A stretch of DNA of 64,000 bases from Pseudomonadota bacterium (GTDB lineage: Bacteria > Pseudomonadota > Gammaproteobacteria > Steroidobacterales > Steroidobacteraceae). Under the pieces are notes generated by a model that saw nothing but the letters and a program-made list of their open reading frames with translations, was not told where the DNA came from and ran no database searches. Both the position numbers and the translations under genes were made by a program. The stretch is from NCBI GenBank assembly GCA_021851405.1, contig JAJZDW010000004.1:295-64294 (forward strand). Direction: 5' to 3'. Positions 1 through 7,599 of this stretch are shown piece by piece (position 1 is the stretch's first letter; each line of letters begins with the position of its first letter).

Positions 1-240
1 CCTCGACGCCAAGCGCCGTGGTGCTGTTGAGCCCGCTACCCTCGACACCCATGGCCGTGGAATTGCGGCCGCTGCCTTCGACGCCGAGAGCGATCTGCGC
101 CTTGCCGCTACCCTCGACGCCAAGCGCCGTGGTGCTGTTGAGCCCGCTACCCTCGACACCCATGGCCGTGGAATTGCGGCCGCTGCCTTCGACGCCGAGA
201 GCGATCTGCGCCTTGCCGCTACCCTCGACGCCAAGCGCTT
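1..240. repeat. 111-bp perfect tandem repeat (in-frame, 37 aa per unit)
   Basis: Bases 1-111 and 112-222 are identical, and a third copy starts at 223 and stops after about 15 bases. Each unit is itself three related sub-repeats of 39, 35 and 37 bp, encoding on the minus strand ALGVEGSGKAQI, ALGVEGSGRNSTA and MGVEGSGLNSTT. The array continues beyond the window. The unit length is a multiple of three, so copy-number change keeps the host frame. The perfect identity of the two 111-bp copies indicates recent duplication or homogenisation. Confidence 0.9.
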
Positions 241-778
241 GAGCGCTATTTATCGTGACGACATTCTGCGCCAGGAAAATTCCAGCTGGATTCGGCTGAG
301 TTCCGGAGACCTGTACCAACCCGCCGACAGCGAACCGCTGCGTGTCGCTCGTCAGCGTCGCTGTTACGTCAACAACGAGATTACCAATCTTAATCTGGCC
401 GGTTGACGTCTCTGATGATACGACGCCCGTGACTAGCAACTGTGACGCGCCGGGCACGTCCATTTGCGGAAGGCTCGTAACACCGAGCACCGCAGCCTGG
501 CCGCCTGCAGTTTCGCTGCCGTTGATCTCTACGAGTGTATTAGGCGTCAACCCGCTGAGCGTGACCGGTGCGCCCGATTGGCTCTTAATTGTCGCTGTCG
601 CGCCAATTTGATAGGTCTGCCCGAGGACCACGATGGTCGAATTCTTTACATTGATCTGCTCAATTGGGCCGATGGCCAAGGTGCCGGCCTGGGCGGTCCC
701 GCCTAGCACGGCAGCCACGAATACTGCAACTGCCGGAACAGATGATCCGCGAAAAAGTGCCCTAACCGACCGCACCAT
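1..778 (-). CDS. Secreted DUF5666-like protein with C-terminal GVEGSG repeats (3' end outside window)
   Basis: The frame opens at ATG 778, preceded by a clear AGGAGG ribosome site, and runs off the left edge without a stop, so only about 259 residues are seen. The N-terminus is a signal peptide (hydrophobic stretch ending near AQA|G, residue ~31). Residues ~35-180 are two beta-rich segments with Gly-Val patterns (INVKNSTIVVLGQTYQIG; VTGVVSS...IKIGNLVVDV) that resemble DUF5666 domains of secreted proteobacterial proteins. After residue ~180 the chain becomes 12-13-residue repeats starting A/M-LGVEGSG. It lies 196 bp downstream of two DUF6502-type genes on the same strand; as I recall these two families often neighbour each other, so a functional link is inferred. 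Function unknown; family assignment is by pattern only. Confidence 0.7.
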   Translation of the reverse strand, partial: MVRSVRALFRGSSVPAVAVFVAAVLGGTAQAGTLAIGPIEQINVKNSTIVVLGQTYQIGATATIKSQSGAPVTLSGLTPNTLVEINGSETAGGQAAVLGVTSLPQMDVPGASQLLVTGVVSSETSTGQIKIGNLVVDVTATLTSDTQRFAVGGLVQVSGTQPNPAGIFLAQNVVTINSAQALGVEGSGKAQIALGVEGSGRNSTAMGVEGSGLNSTTALGVEGSGKAQIALGVEGSGRNSTAMGVEGSGLNSTTALGVE

Positions 779-831
779 CTTAGCCTCCTGATTATGTATC
801 GTCCCAGGGGGCGAGACGACACCTATTCTAT

Positions 832-850
832 TTAACGTATTGTACGTTAA
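832..850. promoter_or_regulatory. Inverted repeat TTAACGTA-TTG-TACGTTAA, candidate operator
   Basis: A perfect 8-bp inverted repeat with a 3-base spacer sits 54-72 bp upstream of the ATG of the minus-strand secreted repeat protein (start 778). The minus strand here also carries -10-like hexamers (TACAAT within the repeat, TAGAAT just downstream), so the dyad probably overlaps the promoter. Arm length and spacing fit a dimeric repressor site; no specific regulator can be named. Confidence 0.45.
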
Positions 851-974
851 CAGGAGAATGTGAAGTGCGTCAAAGATTTCCCGGCTTCCGTTCCTTTCCT
901 AAATACTGAGGCTGGACCTTGGCTATAAGCCGAAAGGAATCCTCTAGTCCGTATTATGGCCGTTTCCGCCGAGG

Positions 975-1853
975 TCACCGCTTTGCGGCTGAGCTTGAGC
1001 TACCGCTGAGCGCGCGCAAAGGCTCTTCAGTGCCGAACGGTTCAACGTAGAAAAAAATATTCACGCCCGAATCAACTCGGGCGTCGGTCTCTGAGGTGGA
1101 TGAGTTTCGTTCACTTTTGGCAGCCAGCCAATTATCCAATTCTAATAGCAAGTCAGCTGCCCTACTGCGTGCATAGGCCTCAAATGCGGGCACCAGTTGC
1201 ATGGGAAGCCCTTGATCTGAATGCACGCGCCGATCCAGCCGCTTTTCGGCATGTTTCGGATTCAAGTTATATTCCAAAGTTCCCGCAAGGCGCGATAACG
1301 TCATCCCGAAGCGTTCAATCAGCTTCGGCGAATTCGGATCGGGCATCATTAGGAACCTGGAGACAGGGCGAAAGCGTCTCTCGCCCGCTCGCAGGACAGC
1401 GCCCGACCTTAGGAGCTCAGCAAGAACCGCCTTCGTATTCACATCTGGTTTGACAAGTGCTATCAAACTTTCAAGGCAACGATCCTTCGGATTCGAAAGT
1501 TCGAGCTCAAGTGGAATCCCATAAGGGCCGCCGTATTCGGCTACGGTGTGCCACTTATGCAATACTTCGACCAACATGGCCCTCAGTGTCGGATCGACTG
1601 ACGGCATGTCGTCTTCATGCGTAATGCAGTGGTTGACCTGTCGTAGCGTCAGAACGGTAAGCGCCGAAATGCGGCTCCGAGACGGCGGAGTCAAATGTTC
1701 AAGGTCGCGGACTGCACATTCAACGTAGGCTGACTGAATCAACACTGAAAACTCATCAAACCGAATTCCGGCTCGAATCATCAGGCGCGCTAACGACCGC
1801 AGCGCACGCCGTAGTGCGCCGAGCAGGTAGATGCGTGATTGATCAGAGCTCAC
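975..1853 (-). CDS. DUF6502-family protein, second copy
   Basis: This 292-aa soluble protein is a diverged paralogue of the upstream gene. Both share the N-terminal pattern L-x-ALRR-x-LR-x-x-x-RLM-x-R-x-GIRFDEF, the mid-protein VLHKWHT...GPYGIPLELEL / VLHRWHT...GTYGAPLELQL segment, and the C-terminal GVNIFFYVE / GVNLFFYVE motif. The N-terminal ~80 residues look helical and may include a helix-turn-helix, but this copy has lost the sequence matching the neighbour's helix around residues 60-75. It lies 17 bp after the first copy and probably shares its mRNA with dgt. I recognise the pattern as DUF6502, a family of unknown function; a DNA-binding role is only inferred. Sequence divergence suggests an old duplication. 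Confidence 0.72.
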   Translation of the reverse strand: MSSDQSRIYLLGALRRALRSLARLMIRAGIRFDEFSVLIQSAYVECAVRDLEHLTPPSRSRISALTVLTLRQVNHCITHEDDMPSVDPTLRAMLVEVLHKWHTVAEYGGPYGIPLELELSNPKDRCLESLIALVKPDVNTKAVLAELLRSGAVLRAGERRFRPVSRFLMMPDPNSPKLIERFGMTLSRLAGTLEYNLNPKHAEKRLDRRVHSDQGLPMQLVPAFEAYARSRAADLLLELDNWLAAKSERNSSTSETDARVDSGVNIFFYVEPFGTEEPLRALSGSSSSAAKR

Positions 1854-1870
1854 GAGAGCACCTCAGTAAT

Positions 1871-2770
1871 TTAGCGGGACATCTGTCGTTGCCGTTGAAC
1901 GAGGCTGGTCAGCGGCTTCTCGTCGGGCGGCTGCTCTACGTAGAAAAAAAGATTGACTCCGACTTCTCCACGAGAATTAGATTGATCGATGTTGCTAGGA
2001 CTGTGTTGTGCTAGCCAGTCGTCTAGTTCCGCCAGAAATTGGGTAGAGCGCTCAGTCGCAACGGCGTGAAATGCGGGAAGCAAGTTGGACGGGAGGCCAT
2101 GATCGGCGAACACCGATCGTTCTAGTAGTTTCGCTTCGTTTACAGTCGAGTTCAGGTTGTGTTCGAGCGTTTCGGTCATTCGAGCGAGCGTGACGCCAAA
2201 ATAATCGATACTGGTAATGCTTCCTTGGGGCCAAATGAACGCGCGCGTCAGGGGGCGTATTCGGTCTTCGGTCGTGCGCGTCACCGATTTGGCTTCTATC
2301 AGGCCGTCCAGAATCGCTCGGGGATCAGCATGAGCGCTTATTTCACTGACTAGCTGAGAAAAATTCGGACCATTAGGCGGATCAGTCAGTTGGAGTTCCA
2401 GTGGTGCGCCGTAAGTCCCGAGATACCGAGAGTCTGTGTGCCACCTATGCAGTACCTGAGTCATTATCTGCGTGGACTTCGATACTGGCGGTGGGGCCGG
2501 AGTTAGATTGCCCAAATCGATGTAATGGTCGATTCGCGTCTCCTCGATTCCCGTGGCCCACGCAATCTGTTCAAGGGAAGGTCGATCGATGCCGCCGATA
2601 CCATCTCGGGCGGCGCTCTCAACATAGGCGGTGCGTGCAACTTCGGCGAATTCATCAAAGCGAATGCCGCGCCTCACCATGAGGCGCACAATTGGCCTCA
2701 AAACACGCCGCAGTGCCTGAAGAAAGTGCTGCCGCGCATCGATCGAAACACTTGGATCGACGCTGCTCAT
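1871..2770 (-). CDS. DUF6502-family protein, first copy
   Basis: The 299-aa product begins MSSVDPSVSIDARQHFL and carries the family pattern ALRRVLRPIVRLMVRRGIRFDEF near residues 20-45. The next segment (residues ~60-80: PSLEQIAWATGIEETRIDHY) reads like a helix-turn-helix. The C-terminus ends with a polar tail after GVNLFFYVEQ. No signal peptide or membrane segment is visible. Its ATG is 3 bases after the dgt stop, so it is in the aroK-aroB-dgt transcription unit. Family function is not established; a regulatory or nucleic-acid role is possible from the HTH-like segment and the adjacent secreted repeat protein, but unproven. Confidence 0.75.
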   Translation of the reverse strand: MSSVDPSVSIDARQHFLQALRRVLRPIVRLMVRRGIRFDEFAEVARTAYVESAARDGIGGIDRPSLEQIAWATGIEETRIDHYIDLGNLTPAPPPVSKSTQIMTQVLHRWHTDSRYLGTYGAPLELQLTDPPNGPNFSQLVSEISAHADPRAILDGLIEAKSVTRTTEDRIRPLTRAFIWPQGSITSIDYFGVTLARMTETLEHNLNSTVNEAKLLERSVFADHGLPSNLLPAFHAVATERSTQFLAELDDWLAQHSPSNIDQSNSRGEVGVNLFFYVEQPPDEKPLTSLVQRQRQMSR

Positions 2771-2773
2771 CGC

Positions 2774-3946
2774 TCAGGTCCGCTCCGCAGGATCGTAGAG
2801 GCGCTCATGCTCGAGGATGGCATAACGATCCGTCATCCCTGCGATGTAGTCGGCCACGGCACGGGCACGCCCCTCGGTGCCAAGCGCGGCTTCGGCGCGA
2901 GCGGCGAGCTCATGATGCTCGGGCGGCATCAATTCCGTATTCGACAAAAACGCACTGAACAGCGCCTCGATCACCCGGCGCGCCTTGGTCGTCATGCGCA
3001 GCACCTTGTAATGCCGGTAGACTCGCTCGCGCAGAAACTGCATCAGTTCCCGGTGTTCTTCCAGCGTCACGTCGCTGAGGGCGATCAGCGAACGAGATTG
3101 CAGCCGGACATCCTCGATCGACGCCGGCCGAGCTTCATCGATGCGCGCCTGACTGGTGCGGATCAGATCAACCACGATGTGATTGATCATGCGCCGGATC
3201 ACTTCATGCACGAGTCGTCGCTCACCGAGCTGAGGATACTCGGCGATCACCGTATCGTACTGCCGGCGAAACAGGCGCATGTCGTTGAGCTGGGTCAAGT
3301 CGATCAGCCCCGCACGTATGCCGTCGTCTACGTCGTGGTTATTGTAGGCGATCTCGTCGGCAAGATTCGCGATCTGCGCCTCCAGACCCGGCTGCTGGCG
3401 GCGCAGGAAGCGCTCCCCGATGTCCCCGAGTCGCTGCGCATGGCGCACCGAGCAGTGCTTGAGAATGCCTTCACGGCACTCGAAGGTCAGGTTCAGGCCC
3501 GGGAAGGCCGCATAGCGTTCCTCGAGCTCATCGACGACCCGCAGAGACTGCAGATTGTGTTCGAATCCGCCGTACGGGCGCATGCATTCGTTGAGCGCAT
3601 CCTGGCCGGCGTGCCCAAAGGGGGTATGACCTAGATCATGGGCGAGGCTGATCGCCTCGGTCAGCGTCTCGTTCACCCCGAGCGCACTGGCTACCGAGCG
3701 GCCGATCTGCGCCACTTCGATCGAATGGGTGATTCTCGTGCGGTACAAATCACCTTCGTGATTGACGAACACCTGTGTCTTGTAGACCAGACGCCGGAAC
3801 GCATTGGAGTGGATGATGCGGTCGCGATCTCGCTGGAATTCGGTGCGAAATTGCGGCTTCGATTCGGGGAACCGGCGGCCGCGCGAACTCTCCTCGCGCG
3901 CGGCGTAGGGGGCGAGGGCGGCGCTGTCGACATGCTCCGTGGTCAT
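2774..3946 (-). CDS. dgt: dGTPase-like dNTP triphosphohydrolase
   Basis: Hydrolyses dNTPs to deoxynucleosides and triphosphate and so controls dNTP pools (family knowledge). The HD-domain metal ligands are visible: RITHSIEVAQIGR, then AHDLGHTPFGHAGQ, and a later Asp in NNHDVDDG. The start chosen is ATG 3946 (MTTEHVDSA...), 10 bp after the aroB stop; the frame stays open upstream to 4003, but that part overlaps aroB and is not conserved-looking. At 390 aa it is the shorter dNTPase-like type, not the ~500-aa enterobacterial Dgt, so substrate preference for dGTP is not assured. Co-transcribed with aroB upstream and the DUF6502 genes downstream. Confidence 0.9.
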   Translation of the reverse strand: MTTEHVDSAALAPYAAREESSRGRRFPESKPQFRTEFQRDRDRIIHSNAFRRLVYKTQVFVNHEGDLYRTRITHSIEVAQIGRSVASALGVNETLTEAISLAHDLGHTPFGHAGQDALNECMRPYGGFEHNLQSLRVVDELEERYAAFPGLNLTFECREGILKHCSVRHAQRLGDIGERFLRRQQPGLEAQIANLADEIAYNNHDVDDGIRAGLIDLTQLNDMRLFRRQYDTVIAEYPQLGERRLVHEVIRRMINHIVVDLIRTSQARIDEARPASIEDVRLQSRSLIALSDVTLEEHRELMQFLRERVYRHYKVLRMTTKARRVIEALFSAFLSNTELMPPEHHELAARAEAALGTEGRARAVADYIAGMTDRYAILEHERLYDPAERT

Positions 3947-3956
3947 GGGCGCCCCA

Positions 3957-5045
3957 TCAGCACAGATGCGCCTGAAGCGTGCGCTCAAGGTGCTGCGCCT
4001 CATAGTCCGCGGTCACGAATGCATCACCGATCGCGCGCAGTAGCACCAGGCGGATTTGTCCCTCGAGCACTTTCTTGTCCATGCGCATACCCTGGAGCAT
4101 CGTCTGGGCGGACACATCCGCGAGCCGCGTCGGCAACCCCATGCGCTCGATCAAGGTGGTGATGCGGGCCAGGGAAGCGGCATCGATCCATCCACTCTCG
4201 CGCGACATGCGCGCGGCCATGACCATTCCGGCGGCAACGGCCTCGCCGTGCAGCCAGCGGCCATACCCGGTCGCAGACTCGATGGCGTGGCCGAATGTGT
4301 GGCCAAAATTCAACAACGCGCGCTCACCGTGCTCGAGTTCGTCGCGTCCGACGATCTCGGCCTTGATCTGGCAGGAGCGCAAAATGACGTATGCCAAGGC
4401 CTCCCGCTCGCCCGCGAGCAACGCATCAGCGTGTGACTCCAGCCAATCGAAGAAGGCGGCGTCCCGGATCAGGCCGTATTTGACCACCTCGGCCAGACCG
4501 GCGCGCAGTTCTCGCGGCGGGAGTGTCGCGAGCGTTGCGGTATCGGCGAGCACGACGAGCGGTTGATGGAAGGCGCCGATCAGGTTCTTGCCGCCGGGGT
4601 GATTGACTCCGGTCTTGCCGCCCACCGCCGAATCGACTTGCGCGAGCAGCGTCGTCGGCACTTGCACGAAGAGGACGCCCCGCTGGTAAACGGACGCGGC
4701 GAACCCAGCCATGTCGCCGACGACACCGCCGCCGAGTGCCACCACGACGCAGTCACGCCCGAACCGATTTGCGACCAGCACGTCGAGGATGCGCGCCACG
4801 GTATCCAGAGTCTTGTACGACTCCCCGTCCGGCAGCAACGTTGCGACCGTATGCCGGGGGCGCAGCGCACTTTCCAGGGCCTCCAGATACAGCGGCGCCA
4901 CGGTGGTATTGCTCACGATCAGCACGTCACGGGCAGGCACGTGGCGCCCGATCAGGTCGCGCTCGTTCAGCAGGCCGTGGCCGATCTGGATGGGATAACT
5001 GCGCCTGCCCAGCTCGACCGTCAGTGTATGCGCCACGCTACTCAT
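3957..5045 (-). CDS. aroB: 3-dehydroquinate synthase
   Basis: Second enzyme of the shikimate pathway, converting DAHP to 3-dehydroquinate with NAD and a divalent metal. The NAD-binding glycine-rich segment [16 protein letters not shown], the [12 protein letters not shown] loop and [18 protein letters not shown] (metal/substrate site) are all present. ATG 5045 (MSSVAHTL) is preferred; a TTG three codons upstream (5054) is also in frame. The 362-aa length is normal. It begins 10 bp after the aroK stop and ends 10 bp before dgt, in the common aroK-aroB order downstream of a pilus operon. Confidence 0.95.
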   Translation of the reverse strand: MSSVAHTLTVELGRRSYPIQIGHGLLNERDLIGRHVPARDVLIVSNTTVAPLYLEALESALRPRHTVATLLPDGESYKTLDTVARILDVLVANRFGRDCVVVALGGGVVGDMAGFAASVYQRGVLFVQVPTTLLAQVDSAVGGKTGVNHPGGKNLIGAFHQPLVVLADTATLATLPPRELRAGLAEVVKYGLIRDAAFFDWLESHADALLAGEREALAYVILRSCQIKAEIVGRDELEHGERALLNFGHTFGHAIESATGYGRWLHGEAVAAGMVMAARMSRESGWIDAASLARITTLIERMGLPTRLADVSAQTMLQGMRMDKKVLEGQIRLVLLRAIGDAFVTADYEAQHLERTLQAHLC

Positions 5046-5055
5046 GAGGGGCAAT

Positions 5056-5574
5056 CTAGCGGATCAGCTGCAGGATGTCGCGCACCACTGCCTTGATCTG
5101 CCGACTGTCGGTGCTGACCGTCAGATCGGCAACAGATCGATACAGCGGGTCGCGGATTTGCATCAGCTCCTGCAGGCGGTGCGCGGGGTCCTCGACACCA
5201 TTGAGCAGCGGGCGCTGGCGCCCCGGCTTGACCCGCTCGGCCTGCTGGGCCACGGAGGTCTTCAGGTACACCACCCAGCCGTTCTCGGCGAGCAGGCGGC
5301 GGTTTTCCGCCAGCATCACCGCGCCGCCGCCGGTCGACAGCACCACATGCCGGAGGGAGGTCAGGGAGGCAATCACTTCGCGTTCGCGCTCGCGAAACCC
5401 GGTCTCGCCTTCCTTATCGAAAATGAACGGAATGTCGACGCCGGTGCGTCGCTCGATCTCCGCGTCGCTGTCGTAGAACGGCACTCGCAACAGCCGTGCG
5501 AGGTTGCGCCCGACGGCCGATTTGCCCGAGCCCATGGGGCCTACGAGAAAGATATTGGGAGGTTTGCCTTGCAT
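5056..5574 (-). CDS. aroK: Shikimate kinase
   Basis: Phosphorylates shikimate with ATP in chorismate synthesis. The 172-aa protein starts [19 protein letters not shown] with the Walker A near residues 12-19, followed by the shikimate-binding D-x-D ([10 protein letters not shown]), GFREREREV, the STGGG loop (residues ~78-82) and a lid with arginines (GRQRPLL). All are as expected for AroK. It is followed closely by aroB. In most gammaproteobacteria the preceding gene is pilQ; here an Ig-repeat lipoprotein lies between them. Confidence 0.95.
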   Translation of the reverse strand: MQGKPPNIFLVGPMGSGKSAVGRNLARLLRVPFYDSDAEIERRTGVDIPFIFDKEGETGFREREREVIASLTSLRHVVLSTGGGAVMLAENRRLLAENGWVVYLKTSVAQQAERVKPGRQRPLLNGVEDPAHRLQELMQIRDPLYRSVADLTVSTDSRQIKAVVRDILQLIR

Positions 5575-5655
5575 GATGCAGGCACGAGGATACCAAGGCA
5601 GGCGGCTCGAAAGGCGGCGTCTTGCGCCGCATTCTGCGTCCGCGCAGTGGTTCGC

Positions 5656-5685
5656 ATGCGCCGCCCCGAGGTCGATGGGGGCGGC
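5656..5685 (-). terminator. Strong hairpin between Ig-lipoprotein gene and aroK
   Basis: A perfect 10-bp stem (GCGCCGCCCC pairing with GGGGCGGCGC) with a 10-base loop lies 19 bp after the stop of the minus-strand lipoprotein gene and 82 bp before aroK. No T-run follows on the minus strand, so it is not a textbook intrinsic terminator. It could be a 3'-end stabiliser, a Rho-linked terminator or a partial transcription barrier. A smaller GCGGCG/CGCCGC hairpin follows near 5620-5636. Confidence 0.45.
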
Positions 5686-5703
5686 GCAGCTCAGGGGTGC
5701 CGA

Positions 5704-7545
5704 TCAGTTTGGACTGACGCAGGTATTGGCTGTGCCGTACGGGCTGTACGGCCCCGGCGGTGCCGTGTTCTGGCTGTTGAAGTCGGTGGCAAGTGCCGGC
5801 AGCCAGAAAGTGACCGACGTGCTGCTCTGTGACCCTTGAACCTTCGCTGACGCCGTCAGTTCGACCGCGACGTAGTAGGCGTGATCCTTCGGATAAATCA
5901 AGTTCACCGTGGCCGTTCCGTCGCTGCCGGTGGTCGCCGAGGATACATCGGTGGACACCACCTGGCCCGGCCAGACCTGACTGTAGCCGTTGTACGGGTC
6001 GCTCGGGTTTTCCGCGATGCAGCCATCGATGCCGTCGAGCACGTACGCGTACGGGTCGCTCGCGGAGGTGTTCGACACCGTGATCCACGTCGTGGCGGCG
6101 CTATCCCAGCTGCGCTGTCCCTTGAGGTATCCGAGCGGATCGACCGTGAAGGTCACCTGCACACCGGTCACGGGATTGCCGGCCGCATCCACGGCTTGCA
6201 CCGAGTACGGCAGATCGTATTGGGTCGAGTTCAGCGCGGTGATCGTGTTGCCCGTACCCAGCGAGAGAAACACCGTCTGTCCGCCGACCGTCAACGAGGT
6301 CGAACCGGAGACGGTGGTTCCGGCCACCGTCGCATCGATCACAACACCATTGAGTGAGCTGGTGGTGGTCGAGGCCACGTAGTTGGTGCTTGCCTGACCC
6401 TGCGAATTGGTCGTCGCCGAGGCGGCCGTCAGCGTCCCGCCGGTCGGGTCCTGCTGGATGGTGAAGTTCACCGTCTGGCCCTGGACCAGATTGCCATTCG
6501 GGTCGAATACCGTCGCGGTGATCGTGCTCTGACCCTGGGTGGCAATCGTCGCCGGACTCGCCTGCAAATCGAGGGTGCTCGGCGTGGTGGCCACGAAGTT
6601 TACCGGGATCTGCGCCGAGACTCCCGCACCGGAGGCGGAAATCAACGCCGGTCCGGCAGTGGTCGAGGTAATGGTCACGCTCACGTTGCCGCTGCTGCCC
6701 GTCACCCCGCTCGAGGCGCTGAGCGTGCCGCGCGTCGCGGAAAAACTCACCGCCTGACCGACCACGGGGGTGCCGTTGTTGGTCCAATTGACGGTGACGG
6801 TCGCGCCTTGGCCGATGTTGACGTTCTGATTCGCCGCCGGCGAGCTGAACGTGAACGAATTGCCGCTCACCGCGACCCCTTCGGTGCTCTGCAGGCCGAG
6901 CGTCGAGACGGTAATCGTGTCCGAGCCGCTGTTGACGGCCGTCAGCTGGAAGGTTGCCTTGCCGGTCGAATCCGTCGTCAGTGAGCTGGCACTCAGGGTG
7001 TTGTTGTTCGAGGACGTCACTTTGACGGTCTCGCCCGCGATGCCGTTGCCGCTGGAATCCACCAGCGTGACGGTATAGGTGCCACTGTTGTTCAGCACCA
7101 GGTCGGACGGGCCACTGAGGCTCAGGTTCGTCCCGACCACCCCGACGGTGACGCTGGAGGTGATTGTGCCGGAGACTGCGCTGATGGTGATGGAGCGGTC
7201 CGTCGGGTCGCCGCCCGTGCTGAGCGTCGCCGTCGCGGTGCCGTTCGTGCCCGTTGAGCTCTGATTGACCGTCAGCGCCCCGGACGTGGCCGAGAACGTC
7301 ACCGGCGCACCCGAAATCACCGTATTGCTCGAATTTTCCGCGAGCGCCGTCAGCGTGACTGTCTTTGAGCCATCGGAAGGCAGCTGCGGGGCGGTTGCGA
7401 GCAGCGAGAGCTTGGTGACGGAATTGCTGGTGGTGGTCGGACCAGGCTGCCCGACCAGCGCGCCGCCGGTGCTGTTGCCACTGCCACAGCCCGCAATCAC
7501 CAAACTCGCCGCGGCTACCGCGAGCATCGAGACCAGTTTGTTCAT
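5704..7545 (-). CDS. Lipoprotein with about five bacterial Ig-like (Big_1-type) domains
   Basis: The 613-aa protein starts with a lipoprotein signal (LVIAGC, Cys ~20; Gly follows, so outer-membrane sorting is likely). About five Ig-like repeats follow at roughly residues 45-130, 131-221, 222-316, 317-417 and 418-600. They share VTFSATSGALTV..STGTNGTATATL-type strands as in invasin/intimin Big_1 domains. The last repeat is longer, with an insert rich in aromatic residues and a CxxxN tail (TANTCVSPN). Composition is Ser/Thr/Gly rich. It sits between pilQ (54 bp upstream) and aroK on the same strand, so a surface adhesin or pilus/secretin-associated role is plausible but only inferred from position. 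Confidence 0.8.
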   Translation of the reverse strand: MNKLVSMLAVAAASLVIAGCGSGNSTGGALVGQPGPTTTSNSVTKLSLLATAPQLPSDGSKTVTLTALAENSSNTVISGAPVTFSATSGALTVNQSSTGTNGTATATLSTGGDPTDRSITISAVSGTITSSVTVGVVGTNLSLSGPSDLVLNNSGTYTVTLVDSSGNGIAGETVKVTSSNNNTLSASSLTTDSTGKATFQLTAVNSGSDTITVSTLGLQSTEGVAVSGNSFTFSSPAANQNVNIGQGATVTVNWTNNGTPVVGQAVSFSATRGTLSASSGVTGSSGNVSVTITSTTAGPALISASGAGVSAQIPVNFVATTPSTLDLQASPATIATQGQSTITATVFDPNGNLVQGQTVNFTIQQDPTGGTLTAASATTNSQGQASTNYVASTTTSSLNGVVIDATVAGTTVSGSTSLTVGGQTVFLSLGTGNTITALNSTQYDLPYSVQAVDAAGNPVTGVQVTFTVDPLGYLKGQRSWDSAATTWITVSNTSASDPYAYVLDGIDGCIAENPSDPYNGYSQVWPGQVVSTDVSSATTGSDGTATVNLIYPKDHAYYVAVELTASAKVQGSQSSTSVTFWLPALATDFNSQNTAPPGPYSPYGTANTCVSPN

Positions 7546-7599
7546 ATGCCTTGCACCCTGAAATTCCTGATTAGGCGTCTTCGCCCCATGGCACGCCGA

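Noticed and set aside
1-240. CRISPR-like array
   Set aside because: Units are direct 111-bp copies with no spacers and lie in a protein-coding frame.
18-242. Plus-strand open frame of repetitive Pro/Leu/Ser sequence
   Set aside because: It is the antisense of the GVEGSG repeats of the minus-strand secreted protein, which has a signal peptide and ribosome site.
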